DNA of 64,000 nucleotides from Luidia sarsii. Lineage: Eukaryota; Echinodermata; Asteroidea; Paxillosida; Luidiidae. Shown here one piece after another: positions 55,721 to 64,000 of the stretch. How positions within the stretch are numbered: the stretch's first letter is position 1; each line of letters opens with the position of its first letter. The stretch is from the NCBI GenBank assembly GCA_949987565.1, contig OX465118.1, positions 3,686,538-3,750,537 on the forward strand, written 5' to 3'. A program made the translations under genes and the position numbers. Under the pieces are notes generated by a model that was not told the DNA's origin, did not search any database, and was given only the letters and a program-made list of their open reading frames with translations.

Positions 55721-55831
55721 ATGTTTCAAACGCTCTCCAATATTCAAAGTGGGGACGCGGTGAGCCTTCAGCAGTACATCGATAACCGCGGTGGAGACCT
55801 GCGTGTTGGCCTCCGCTCTATCACCTATACG
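55721..55831 (+). pseudogene. N-terminal fragment of another Polinton gene, possibly the minor capsid protein
   Basis: The frame begins at the ATG at 55721 (MFQTLSNIQSGDAVSLQQY), then NRGGDLRVGLRSITYT, 37 codons in all, and is cut at 55831 by the hAT-like terminal sequence. Polinton minor capsid (penton) proteins often begin with a short polar strand followed by GxWxVGLxxIxYP-like text, and RVGLRSITYT fits that loosely. The gene lies in the right orientation, divergent from the preceding gene by 44 bp. The assignment is tentative because no jelly-roll is left to judge. Confidence 0.35.
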
Positions 55832-55844
55832 CAGCGGCGTAGCT

Positions 55845-56320
55845 ACGGGGGGGGGCGTGGGGGGCGTACGCCCCCCCCCCCCATGAAAGATCGTGGCCCC
55901 CCCACTCGCCAATTCTAAAGATAAATTCTAAAGATAAATTAAGAACCCAATTATTACCCCAATTCATTTTTTTCGGTAGTAAAATAACTTATAGCTGCTG
56001 AGTGCTGATGATCTTGCAGAGGCTTGAGTAGCGCAGCGTATACGTACAGTGTGTACATGTACATGTACATAATTATGTACATGTACGTATATGCAGCCAT
56101 GCGGTCGCTGTACACGTACATGTACATGTACATGTTCAGTGTACACAATGTACATGTACATTGTACATGTACTGTACACTGTACATGTACACTGTACATG
56201 TACACAGTGTGCAAGGACGTGTTGTGTCTTGTTGCAATGCTGCGCGTAGTCTGGTTTCGGCCCCACTGATCCTTTAGTGTCACTATATGGCTTCACTAGA
56301 TGGAAACTAGACCTAGACTT
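55845..56320. repeat. Interspersed repeat, copy 2 (first copy at 4483-4905)
   Basis: Same landmark order as copy 1, but with a longer TACATGTA-rich stretch (56050-56205), which is strongly self-complementary, and a direct repeat of AATTCTAAAGATAA at 55911-55935. It lies immediately inside the hAT-like left end, so the family may be a non-autonomous hAT derivative. Confidence 0.6.
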
Positions 56321-56696
56321 GACAAGGTCTCTAACGTCGCGAAGGGAAAACGGTCATAATAAAATGTGCTACACTTTTCAACCTCGGCCATTATCTGGAT
56401 GCACGATGCAATTAGCTTTCGATCGGTACCGGTTTGAATGCACTTTCAGCGTTTCTAAGTTATAGTTCCATATCTCAGAATGTTGTTTCCGCGTAATTTG
56501 ATATTATTCCTTAGTCATTAATTTTGAAACGGTGGTATGGAAAGAAAGAGGAATATACAGGCTTCAATTTGAGGGTAATTTGTAGTCCGAGTAACTTGGA
56601 CCTGACAATTCACTCTTTTTTTATCAAATTTTAAAATTTTGAGGTTCGGGTGACTGTAGGGTCCAAGTCGAACCGAGTCCAAACCCTGCTGGTGCG

Positions 56697-57196
56697 TAGT
56701 CCGAGCCTACCGTAACTTAGACCCTTACAAACGCCCTTTTAAAAAAAATTGAGGGCTCGGGCGATATAAGGAGGGTCCAAGGCATCCTGCTGAGAAACCC
56801 GGTAAGTAACTATGTGTTGGACTCCATGACTACCCCCGACCCAAACCCCCAGATTTTACCCCGAAAACACCCGTGAAACCGTCCCACGTACCCATCTTTG
56901 GATTAAGTGAGAATCACACGAACATTTCTCCTTTTTCCCCAAACGTGAGTAAAACAAATAACCAGTATTGAAATCGGTGATTCTCACGTAATCCAAAGAT
57001 GGGTGCGTGGGACGGTTTCACGGGTGTTTTCGGGGTAAAATCTGGGGGGTTTTGGTCGGGGGTACCGGTAGTCATGGAGTCGAACACATAGTTACTTACC
57101 GAGTTTTCCAGCAGGATTCCTTGGAGCCTATACTATCGCCCGACCCCTCAAAATTTAAAAAAGGGCGATTGTAAGGGTCCAAGTTACTTGGACTAG
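56697..57196. mobile_element. Foldback MITE with ~230-bp arms
   Basis: The left arm (about 56697-56935) and right arm (about 56936-57196) are inverted copies meeting around CACGTGAGTAAAAC-type sequence. The end word is GTCCGAG..AACTTGGACC / GGTCCAAGTTACTTGGAC. The left half of the same family is at 39559-39839. A shorter start of the same word (GTCCGAGTAACTTGGACC) also occurs at 56585. No coding potential. Confidence 0.75.
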
Positions 57197-57204
57197 CTGG
57201 TGAG

Positions 57205-57690
57205 TACAAACCGCTAACACATTTCAACCGAAAAACTACCCGACCGAAACCCCCAGATTTACCGCCGAAAACACCCGTATCACCATCCTACGTGGTCATT
57301 TGTGGATTCAGTGAGAATCACAGATTTCAGTAATGGTCATTTGTATTGCTCACGTTTGGGGGAAAAGGAGAAATTTCCCCTCTTTTGATCGTGCGACGAG
57401 CACAGTATTACTGTGCACGTTTTATGTAAACCGATGATGTCAAGGTGCTCGCGGACCTGTCAAAACGTCACTGATTTGCGTGTATACTTGTACAGTATAA
57501 CCGTTTCAATTTGAAATCCAAGATGGCCGCCTAATTTTGGCTCGTCGCACGGGAGTGAATGTTCTCAATCAAATGAGGGGAAATTTCTCCTTTTTCCCCA
57601 AACGTGAGTAGGCCCTAATACAAGTGACCATTATTGAAATCTGTGATTCTCACTGAAGCAAAAAATGGCCGCGTAGGACGGATCAGTATG
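57205..57690. mobile_element. Second, related foldback sequence
   Basis: CCCCAGATT...CACCCGTATCACC...GTGAGAATCACAGATTTCA and GGAGAAATTTCCCCTC (57250-57385) face their inverted counterparts at 57575-57685, around a centre with CGTGCGACGAGCACAG and GGCTCGTCGCACGGG. It shares arm words with the neighbouring MITE but is diverged, so it is an older or different subfamily. Confidence 0.55.
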
Positions 57691-57699
57691 CAATTTTCA

Positions 57700-58500
57700 A
57701 CTTCCGAAATCTCCAAAAATATCAGGCAAATCCTAAATTTTTCTTGAATTCTAGAAACATTTCTTTCTTACATAAAATAAATTATTGAAAATTGTCTCAG
57801 TCGTCGGGTGCACTGCGCGTCAATTTTGTCCAAGGTTTCATAACGCGCGGCTTTGGGGTCAAGTTGAACGATTTTCGTCGCGCTATAACGCCTCTCAAAC
57901 CGCTCTAAGAGACACATTACTTTAATATGTTTTCACAAGCCCGGGTTTTTGAAAACCTTTACAAGTATAGTCGAGTGATCTTAAGTTTATATCCGGTAGA
58001 CAAATATATTTTTTTATACACGTTCGGCATTGATTTGTTGGACTGGTCGGAGCTTGTACTTCGGTTGACCGCGAAACGCGAAACATCGTTGGTAACTTGT
58101 TATCATACGGAGCTCTATAAGCTGCACATGCAATAAACATTACATTATTTGTTAGAAAACAAGTGTGTAAAGACTGGTGGAAGTCTACTAATCATTCTGG
58201 ACGTACTGAGTGCACACACACTGGACGGTGGTCTCGCAGCGTGCACAAATCACGAGGACGAGTACAATCCCACAAGACGTTTTTTATGACGATTTGGTCG
58301 ACAATACTGCCTTAATTAATTGCGTTTTTAACTCATGTGAAAAAAGAAAAACAAAGGTGATTAAACATTCATGGTTTTGCAAAAATCAAAACCGAAAACC
58401 GTCTCCAAGGCAAAACTGAAAAACCTTGAAAAATCGAAAAACCTTGAAAAACCGAAAAAACGCCCAAACTACAGTCCGCCCCCCCACGAAATTTGGCAGC
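57700..58500. other. Non-coding interior, no gene recognised
   Basis: No conserved frame. The 58370-58470 part has repeated AAACCTTGAAAAACCGAAAA words, a short degenerate tandem repeat. Confidence 0.4.
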
Positions 58501-58584
58501 CCCCCCCCATCGCCCCCCATGAAAAAAATCCTGGCTACGCCGCTGCCCCTACCAAGTACCAACCCCCCTTACACTTGGAGATAT

Positions 58585-58952
58585 AGCTAATCAAGAGTAC
58601 AAGTTAACGTACGCAGAGCTAGTGAAGGCGTTAGCTGTGAGATTTGGGCCTAGTCAGCAGACTGAGAATTTTCTGGTTGAATTACGTCATCGTATATAGG
58701 CAAACGCACAAAGAAACTACGGGAGCTAAATCAAGTAATTCATGAACTAGCAGTAAGGGCGTATCCCGAGATTCCCGATGAATCACGGGATCCCTTAGAG
58801 AAGATGCATTTTATTGATGCGGTGTCTGATCAGACAGTACGGGAAAGTATCTTCCGTGCTAGGCCGAAGAATTTAACGGAGGCAGTGCATGCTGCACTGG
58901 AGACAGAGAATTTCCAACAGGCGGAAGTTCGCCCGGGCGGCTGACCCGGATA
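58585..58952 (+). pseudogene. Ty3/gypsy Gag fragment
   Basis: Two adjacent frames give LTYAELVKALAVRFGPSQQT, ENFLVELRHR, then after a break at about 58690 KLRELNQVIHELAVRAYPEI, MHFIDAVSDQTVRESIFRA and RPKNLTEAVHAALETENF. The pattern L..RFGP..Q.E.F...L..R.R...E.L.EL.Q.I..L..AYP....FIDA...D...R..I..ARP..L..A...A...E is the capsid-like core of Ty3/gypsy Gag. There is an in-frame stop near 58698 and another near 58942. No nucleocapsid finger was found after it. It is on the strand opposite to the Pol at 60.9-64 kb, so it belongs to another insertion. Confidence 0.65.
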
Positions 58953-59159
58953 CAGAAGAACAGAGGAGGTCACTAGAAACTGTGCTAAGCAAACAGACTA
59001 AAAACCTAAGTGAGCTAAGCAAACAACTGGAGGCTGCGTTAAAGCTATTGGAGGGACGTCAGCCTTCGAACCAAGCGACTCATGTGGTAACTACTCTAGT
59101 AGCACACTACCCCAAAGAAGCGAACCCATTCAGTATACATTTGGGATCAAGTGCATGTC

Positions 59160-60375
59160 CTTAGATTGTGTGTGGCGATTTTCAAAAGGGTGGAAAAAGG
59201 GGGCGATCGGGACAGTGGTGTTTCCAAAATGGTAAAAACAAGAACCTCGCATATAATCTTGTACATATCTTCCCGTAACCCTCAGGTCTCCGACCTTCGG
59301 GAGGATGAGGGTTACGGTTACCGCAACTACGGAAACACTAGGCAAAAGGGGTACGGGACACAAACACACGTCGCTGGGCCCAGCATCACTCGTTCTGATC
59401 ATATTCCGGCAAATCAGTTGGCACAAAATGGACAATATCCTTGAACTATAATTATACGCGGATAAATTGGAAATAATATTGGATTTATATAATCGATGTA
59501 TATCTCATGAATTAAAAGTGAAAATGCAGGTTAAAATGTAGGCTCTCACCTGTGAAACAGATTGTGCGGGCGGTGAGTAGCCCGGGGTCACCAAACTTTT
59601 ACCAAACAATCCAAGATGGAAGGGCGCCCTCATTCGCCACCCAGCGGAGAGATACTCAGTTTAACAAGGCAACGTTTACAAAACTTACACAACTTTTACA
59701 AAACAAGATACCGAGTGTTGTGGATAGGATGTAAAAGAAGTTTGTTGAGGTCATAGGCTCTCCTCCTGTAGTCTCACGAGGGCGCTGTTCCGTTGACAAC
59801 GATGCAGCTCTACAATTCAGTTATTTCAGTTACAGCTCTTGCTACATTGTCATTAATACTCCACCTTGATTTCCCCCTAATGCGCCCAATGATGTAAGTG
59901 CACTTTATTTTCTTGAAGGATAATTGTTATAGAGTAAAATGAATATAATTTTCTTTATAGTCCAGATAGAATAATAGTGAAATTTCAGTCCCTAAATTTA
60001 ACCTTCCATATTTGTGGTAATGTAATTATGTCATTGTTTAACTGTGCAGCAGATATATACATTTTGTTGTTCTGAAGAGAGCTACATGTATTTCACAGTT
60101 TGTAAATGTACTGTTTGATCATTCTAAGAGGGGAGTACATATCATTTTTGTTTCTTGTAACATTCTAGGCATTGATTTATTTATTTAGATACTTTAGCCA
60201 CAGAAGGAGCACTTTCAGAAATACTCAACTTGGTTTGTTTTGTCTTTTGAATGTTTAATTCACAGATTGAGCTCTTTGCCATCTCACAAGTAAAACCAGA
60301 ATACAATATGAGTGGTGATTAGTACATAACATTTATGCGTCGGTGGAATATTTATTGAAGTGTCCGTTACACCGA
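59160..60375. other. AT-rich region, probably LTR and flank of the minus-strand gypsy element
   Basis: The frame at 59270-59440 (RNPQVSDLREDEGYGYRNYG) may be the tail of a gag-like protein but has no motif. The 59540-60375 part is AT-rich without coding potential. A TGTAGGCTCTCACC at 59536 would be a candidate outer end for an LTR whose inner end is at 60588; the size (about 1.05 kb) is plausible but the limit is unproven. Confidence 0.3.
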
Positions 60376-60530
60376 GCGATGAAAGAAAGAATGATAGAGG
60401 GAGGAAGACTGAGAGAGAGGGGAGAGTGAAGGGGAGAGGAAGAGAGATTGGGAGAGAGGGAGGGAAAAAGAGAAAGAGAGAGAGAGAGGGAGGGAAAAAG
60501 AGAAAGAGAGAGAGAAAAAGAGATACATGT
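60376..60530 (+). repeat. Purine (GA)-rich low-complexity tract
   Basis: Almost uninterrupted A/G (GAGAGAGAGAGGGAGGGAAAA) with a duplicated GAGGGAGGGAAAAAGAGAAA block about 34 bp apart. It lies within the presumed LTR. Reading frames across it are artefacts of composition. Confidence 0.8.
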
Positions 60531-60579
60531 ACATGTAGTCGGAAACACAACAAGGGAAAACGCAAAGTTACTAGTTAAC

Positions 60580-60602
60580 CTCCTCACAACCTTCCCCCGC
60601 CT
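60580..60602 (-). promoter_or_regulatory. Polypurine tract and LTR start of the minus-strand gypsy element
   Basis: On the minus strand GGCGGGGGAAGGT is followed by TGTGAGGAGGTTAAC, i.e. a polypurine primer site directly before TG, the usual LTR beginning (LTR right end at about 60588 on +). The pol gene ends about 290 bp upstream of it. Confidence 0.4.
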
Positions 60603-60879
60603 AGAAGTCATCGTCCCATGATGACTCAGGGATTCAAAGCAAAACAATTTCAAATACATACAGGATTACAATCAGGGTTACACATATCTCGCAACTCGAG
60701 GAGACTACTTGAGGCATAATTATGACTCAGTGAGACATAATGGCTCATCCCCTGAGTGAGGACGTACATCAAACAATCTGCCTCTAAAACTCGGAGGACT
60801 TACAAACAAAAAATAGCATGCAACACACGTGATAATATAAACAGAGCAAGCAGTCAAAGATCATCTTGTGGTGTATAAT

Positions 60880-61290
60880 TTACACGATCAGCCTGTCCGG
60901 AGCCTTGCCAAGGGGTGGATCGGATGGGGTTACGGCGTGACGGTGCAGCTTCTTCGCCTGGTCTGGTGTGAACATCGGGCTCACATCGGTGTTAGTAGAG
61001 CTGCAGTCACTCGGGCCGAAGGGAGGAGTATCTTCCGATACCAAACCAGCGGCTGGTTCATGTTCGGGCGCAGAAACAGGAACTTGACGGAGAATATACC
61101 CTCGAGGAGACGGATAGGAGTCGTCATCAGATGAAGACATAGCACCACGACTCGAACTCGACGGAGATAGTGCGCTCTCGGGTATCCATGGACAGTGCTT
61201 TAATTCACTGCGGTGAAGAACCTTTTCCTGCTTTCGACGGTTACGGACAACATACACCGGTTGTTCCTCAAACGGTTGTTTAACGATCAT
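60880..61290 (-). CDS. Gypsy Pol, C-terminal tail
   Basis: An open frame that follows the integrase: KQPFEEQPVYVVRNRRKQEK then VLHRSELKHCPWIP is the SH3-like end of a Ty3/gypsy integrase (YxVxxxxGxxKVLHRNxLK pattern). It continues into a long Ser/Pro/Asp-rich tail without motifs to the stop at 60880. It is joined to the core at 61290-61570 by a frame change. Confidence 0.6.
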   Translation of the reverse strand: MIVKQPFEEQPVYVVRNRRKQEKVLHRSELKHCPWIPESALSPSSSSRGAMSSSDDDSYPSPRGYILRQVPVSAPEHEPAAGLVSEDTPPFGPSDCSSTNTDVSPMFTPDQAKKLHRHAVTPSDPPLGKAPDRLIV

Positions 61291-62372
61291 GTACGGCTCC
61301 TCCTCCCAGTAGTCCTTGATTTTGGAGCGGCCTTTATGGGAACGGCAACGAATGAGGACGTATTGCCCAACGCCAAGGGGCTTCTCGAATACTTTCCCAG
61401 TTCTCGTGGCCTTCCGAGCTGCACTGCTCGCTGTGTTGCAACCCTACGAGCAGCTAGCAAACGCGACTGGTGCTGCAGGGCATATGAGCTGACATCCTTG
61501 GTATTGGGATGGTTGGCTTCCCCGCCTAAGTCTGGACTATATGGGAAACGGGCATTTCTCCCAAACATGAGGAAGAAGGGGTCAATTCCCCGGTGGTTGA
61601 ATGCTCCGAGCTGTTGTACGCGAAGACAAGTGTCTGCAGGTGTTCGGTCCAGCTGACCTTCTTCTTTGGAGGTAGGGATGAAAGCATGTTGTGCAGCGTG
61701 CGATTGAATCGCTCACACTGACCGTTGCCTGCTAGGTGATAAGGTGCGGTGTGGCTACGCTGCACTCCATATAGTGTGCACAACTCTGCAACTACGTGGG
61801 ACTCAAAATTGCGGCCATTGTCAGAGTGTAATTGCAGTGGACAGCAGTAGGGGATAAACACATATTTGACGAGAGCCTTGGCGACCGTTTCTGCCTTTTG
61901 GTCCGTAGTATGGATGGCCCAAGCATATTTCGTAAATACATCTGTGAGAACTAACAGATTTTCGTATCCATCCCTGGAGGCCTCGAGGACGGTGAAATCC
62001 ATACCGATCACTTCCATGGGGGCTGTAGCCGATATCGTGCCAAAGTGGGGCTTGGTGCGCCTCAAAGGAGGTTACTGACGGCGCATCTCTGGCATTTGGT
62101 ACACTACTGCTTGACTACATATTGCATGCCTGACCTTGCCATAGGCCATATATGACGTACCTAGGCCATATAAACCTGAAAGTGCGCTTTGGACCGAAGT
62201 GTCCAGCCTCATCGTGGAATTTCGTCAAGACCTCTTCACGAATGATATAATATGGGAGTAGAAGCTGGTAATGCACCTGCTGGTCAGATGGCGATACGAC
62301 TCTGACATTTTCGGGACAGAACATCTGCAGCTTGGTTACATCTGCCTGGGCGATATACGAGTTCTTACTCAA
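61290..62372 (-). pseudogene. Gypsy Pol, integrase
   Basis: The His/Cys zinc region is at 62372-62115 (HDEAGHFGPKRTFRFI; the paired cysteines are disturbed by frame changes near 62110). The catalytic core is at 62065-61526: first Asp in VIGMDFTVLEAS, second in LQLHSDNGRNFES, and Glu in AGNGQCERFNRTLHNML, so the D,D-35-E triad is complete. The tail SSCLGEMPVSHIV continues in another frame as FGRNARFPYSPDLGGEANHP. It would insert the retroelement cDNA. The core is the best preserved part and suggests a fairly young element. Confidence 0.8.
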
Positions 62373-62814
62373 ATGAACTCAGCTGCTGGACCCACTTCAG
62401 CTCTGTACAGCCCAGGTTGGCAGTGTCAAGGTACTTCAAGGGATGATGGTCTGTCACGATGATACACTAATGGCCCAGGAGATAATCTTTGAAAACTTCG
62501 GTCACAGCCGATTTAACAGCTCTAGCTTGAATGCGCTGTAACGTCCAGATATCTCGGCTGGCTTCAGTGTGCGCGAAGCGTAGGCAATGGCATGGTGGTT
62601 GCCCTCATCATCAGTTTGGAACAAAACTGCTCAAAGGCCTGTACCACTGGCATCGTTCTCTCCGCGTCAAGTGTAATCTTCTTTCCAGGTGACGGCAGTC
62701 TATCTCCCTTTTGTGCCAGGTTGACGTTGCAGGTGTCGAAATAATGGAGAGGCAATAGTTGCGTACCCCCGAATGAACCGCCGGAAAAAAAACATATGAA
62801 GCCCAGGAATGCCC
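62373..62814 (-). pseudogene. Gypsy Pol, RNase H region (decayed)
   Basis: After the connection MRAFLGFICFFSGG and ITLDAERTMPVVQAFEQFCSK the frame degenerates. Words such as the reverse of ALAYASRTLKPAEISGRYSA (about 62570-62525) and a DHHPLKYL-like block (near 62445) are recognisable across several frames, as expected for a gypsy RNase H. No intact catalytic set can be read. Confidence 0.5.
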
Positions 62815-63590
62815 TCATTTCACGAACGGTCGTCGTCGCCAGCTCTCTAAAACCTTGATCTTCTCTGGGTCGACCGCTACCACTTCACTGGAAACCCTGT
62901 GCCCCAAGTAGCTCACCTCTTTTTGAAGGAGATGGCACTTGGCTGGCTTCAGCTTGAGACCATGGTTTCGAAGTCTGGCAAAGACTGAATCGAGATGCGA
63001 CAAGTGTGTGTCAAAGTCTGAGGAGAAGACAATGATATCGTCAAGGTAGATAAGTACACTCTCGTAACACTTGTCTCCCAGGCAGCGCTGCATCAACCGC
63101 TGAAAGGTTGCGGGTGCGTTTGACAATCCAAATGGGAGACGGGTGTACTCGTAGAGCCCAAACGGGACTACAAAGGCTGTCTTATCAATATCCTCGGCAT
63201 CAACGGCAACCTGGTAGTACCCACTGGTTAAATCTAACACAGTGAAATACTTTGCCTCGCCGAGGGCCTGAAGAGTTTCCTCAATCCTCGGAAGTGGAAA
63301 GGAGTCCCGGTGGGTGAGCTGGTTGAGGAGGCGATAGTCTATACACAGTCGGATAGACGCGTCTTTCTTCATCACCACTACTACCGGGGAGGCCCACGGG
63401 CTCTTACTTTCTCGAATGACTCCTTTCTTCAGTAAACCATTTATGTGATCCCGTACGGCCTTGTACTGGGACGGTGGAAGAGGCCTATGACGTTGCCTGA
63501 CTGGGTTCGAAGAACATGTATCAATACGGTGAGTGATGGCGTTAGTGAAACCGAAATCCTGATTGTCGGACGAGAAACAGCCTCATGCTC
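62815..63590 (-). pseudogene. Gypsy Pol, reverse transcriptase
   Basis: The frame at 63378-62815 (187 codons) has LCIDYRLLNQLTHRDSFPLP, YFTVLDLTSGYYQVAV (catalytic Asp), LPFGLSNAPATFQRLM, VLIYLDDIIVFS (the YLDD box) and KLKPAKCHLLQKEVSYLGH, i.e. complete Ty3/gypsy reverse transcriptase fingers and palm. The preceding part (63590-63379; RPLPPSQYKAVRDHING, VIRESKSPWASPVVVV) is in other frames. It ends by a frame change at 62815 into the connection/RNase H region. Confidence 0.85.
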
Positions 63591-63592
63591 CT

Positions 63593-64000
63593 TCAGTAGG
63601 GAGCAAACGACATCTTCTTGCCGACAATATGGAGTGCAGTCTGCCAAGCAGGCTCCGGTGTAGGCCAGTCAATCTTACAGAGGTGACTCGCTCCTTTTGT
63701 ACCAATTAGTAACTCCCAACATTCACGGAGTACATTCATACCAAGGATCCCTCTGACATTCACCTCCTGCCAGTTCTTTAGGGCCGAGCACTCCTCATTG
63801 ATCACCAGAACTACCCTTGACTTGACGATGTGTCCCAGTGTGGATACATCTGTCTCAAAACAACCGATGTAGGGGATGGGGGCACCGCTTGCAGACACCA
63901 GGGGAAAATGACGTTGAGATTTCCTGTAGCTCAAATCCCCGTGACAGTAGTGACTTGTGATCCTGGGTCTAGCAAACAGGTAACTGGAGAGTCTCTAAAG
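63593..64000 (-). pseudogene. Gypsy Pol, retropepsin-like protease (runs off the right edge)
   Basis: At the right edge VTCLLDPGSQVTTVT is the active-site loop, with DPG where retropepsins have DTG or DSG. After a frame change near 63940 the frame to 63593 continues APIPYIGCFETDVSTLGHIV, RVVLVINEE and RGILGMNVLRECWELLI, the flap and C-terminal parts of gypsy proteases. The gag part of this element lies beyond the window. Confidence 0.7.

Larger units (their letters stand above)
42334..55831. mobile_element. Polinton (Maverick) virus-like DNA transposon, right end missing
   Basis: The gene set is diagnostic: protein-primed family B DNA polymerase, retroviral-type integrase, FtsK/HerA-like packaging ATPase and double-jelly-roll major capsid protein, with several small membrane proteins. 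Polintons start with AG and duplicate 6 bp of target; AGTGTCTATTTGG at 42334 begins inside a foreign reading frame, with TCTTAT (42328-42333) as the candidate duplication. The usual adenovirus-like cysteine protease is absent, and the last gene is cut at 55831 by a hAT-like end, so the right terminal repeat cannot be seen. Most long frames carry frameshifts or stops. Base composition is more GC-rich and codon-like than the flanks. Confidence 0.85.
55832..58545. mobile_element. hAT-like terminal repeats enclosing nested MITEs
   Basis: The left end CAGCGGCGTAGCTACGG (55832) and right end CCTGGCTACGCCGCTG (to 58545) are inverted copies of a CAGNGGCGTAGC terminus typical of hAT elements. No transposase is present. 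The 8-bp flanks (CCTATACG and CCCCTACC) agree at only 5 positions, and the left flank is Polinton while the right flank is gypsy gag. The two ends may therefore come from different insertions joined by recombination or assembly. The interior holds the repeat shared with 4483-4905 and two foldback MITEs. Confidence 0.5.

Noticed and set aside
42334..55831. Calling the region an integrated DNA virus of another type (for example adenovirus or virophage)
   Set aside because: The combination of retroviral-type integrase, Polinton-style PolB with the Cys/His insertion, AG start and gene order points to a Polinton; no adenovirus-specific or virophage-specific genes were seen.
60360..60578. Basic Arg/Glu/Lys-rich protein over the GA tract
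   Set aside because: Low-complexity purine DNA codes only for Arg, Glu, Lys and Gly; no other support.

Overview
The window reads as an intron-rich, repeat-laden region of an animal nuclear genome, most likely a marine invertebrate. The host signal is one fragmented gene: three exons on the + strand (about 7.23, 9.70 and 28.61 kb) encode the C-terminal end of a PDE5/6/11-type cyclic nucleotide phosphodiesterase, with consensus AG/GT splice borders at the two internal exons. Almost everything else is transposable elements, minisatellites or AT-rich intronic/intergenic DNA. I cannot name the species. Over-use of TACATGTA-type words, a Polinton, a tyrosine-recombinase retroelement and several Ty3/gypsy elements would fit an echinoderm, hemichordate, cephalochordate, mollusc or cnidarian.

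Layout. 1-0.8 kb: N-terminus of a piggyBac-like transposase and its TTAA end. 3.3-4.0 kb and 11.46-11.95 kb: related TTAA-flanked non-autonomous elements. 7.41-8.99 kb: a foldback element with 9-bp-repeat arms and a perfect CAATAC duplication, inside a PDE intron. 11.97-17.11 kb: a minus-strand retroelement gag-like gene swollen by about 57 copies of a 69-bp (23-residue) repeat. 18.75-21.6 kb: a poorly understood element with imperfect inverted ends. 22.1-27.98 kb: a DIRS/Ngaro-like tyrosine-recombinase retrotransposon (minus strand: SGNH hydrolase, gag, reverse transcriptase, recombinase). It sits in one of two tandem copies of a host intron-plus-exon block, so the other copy serves as its empty site. 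28.6-28.8 kb: the last PDE exon. 29.5-31.07 kb and 36.5-38.3 kb: 36-bp and 22-bp minisatellites with higher-order structure. 39.84-40.04 kb: a 200-N gap.

41.56-42.33 kb: LTR and 3' end of a gypsy-like pol gene. 42.33-55.83 kb: a Polinton/Maverick, a virus-like DNA transposon, with protein-primed DNA polymerase B, retroviral-type integrase, packaging ATPase, double-jelly-roll major capsid protein and a set of small membrane and structural proteins. It begins with AG inside the gypsy pol reading frame and is cut off on its right by a hAT-like terminal repeat, so its right end and its cysteine protease are missing. 55.83-58.55 kb: hAT-like ends enclosing older foldback MITEs. 58.6-64.0 kb: remnants of Ty3/gypsy elements, a gag piece on + and a nearly whole pol on -.

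In the Polinton the genes would work as one replication and packaging set: polymerase (with a possible OB-fold protein) for copying, integrase for insertion, ATPase and capsid for particle assembly, membrane proteins of unknown role. Most larger coding regions, in this element and in the others, carry single-base frameshifts or in-frame stops, and one PDE exon also seems to lack a base. Either the elements are old and decaying or the assembly has indel errors; sequence alone does not decide.
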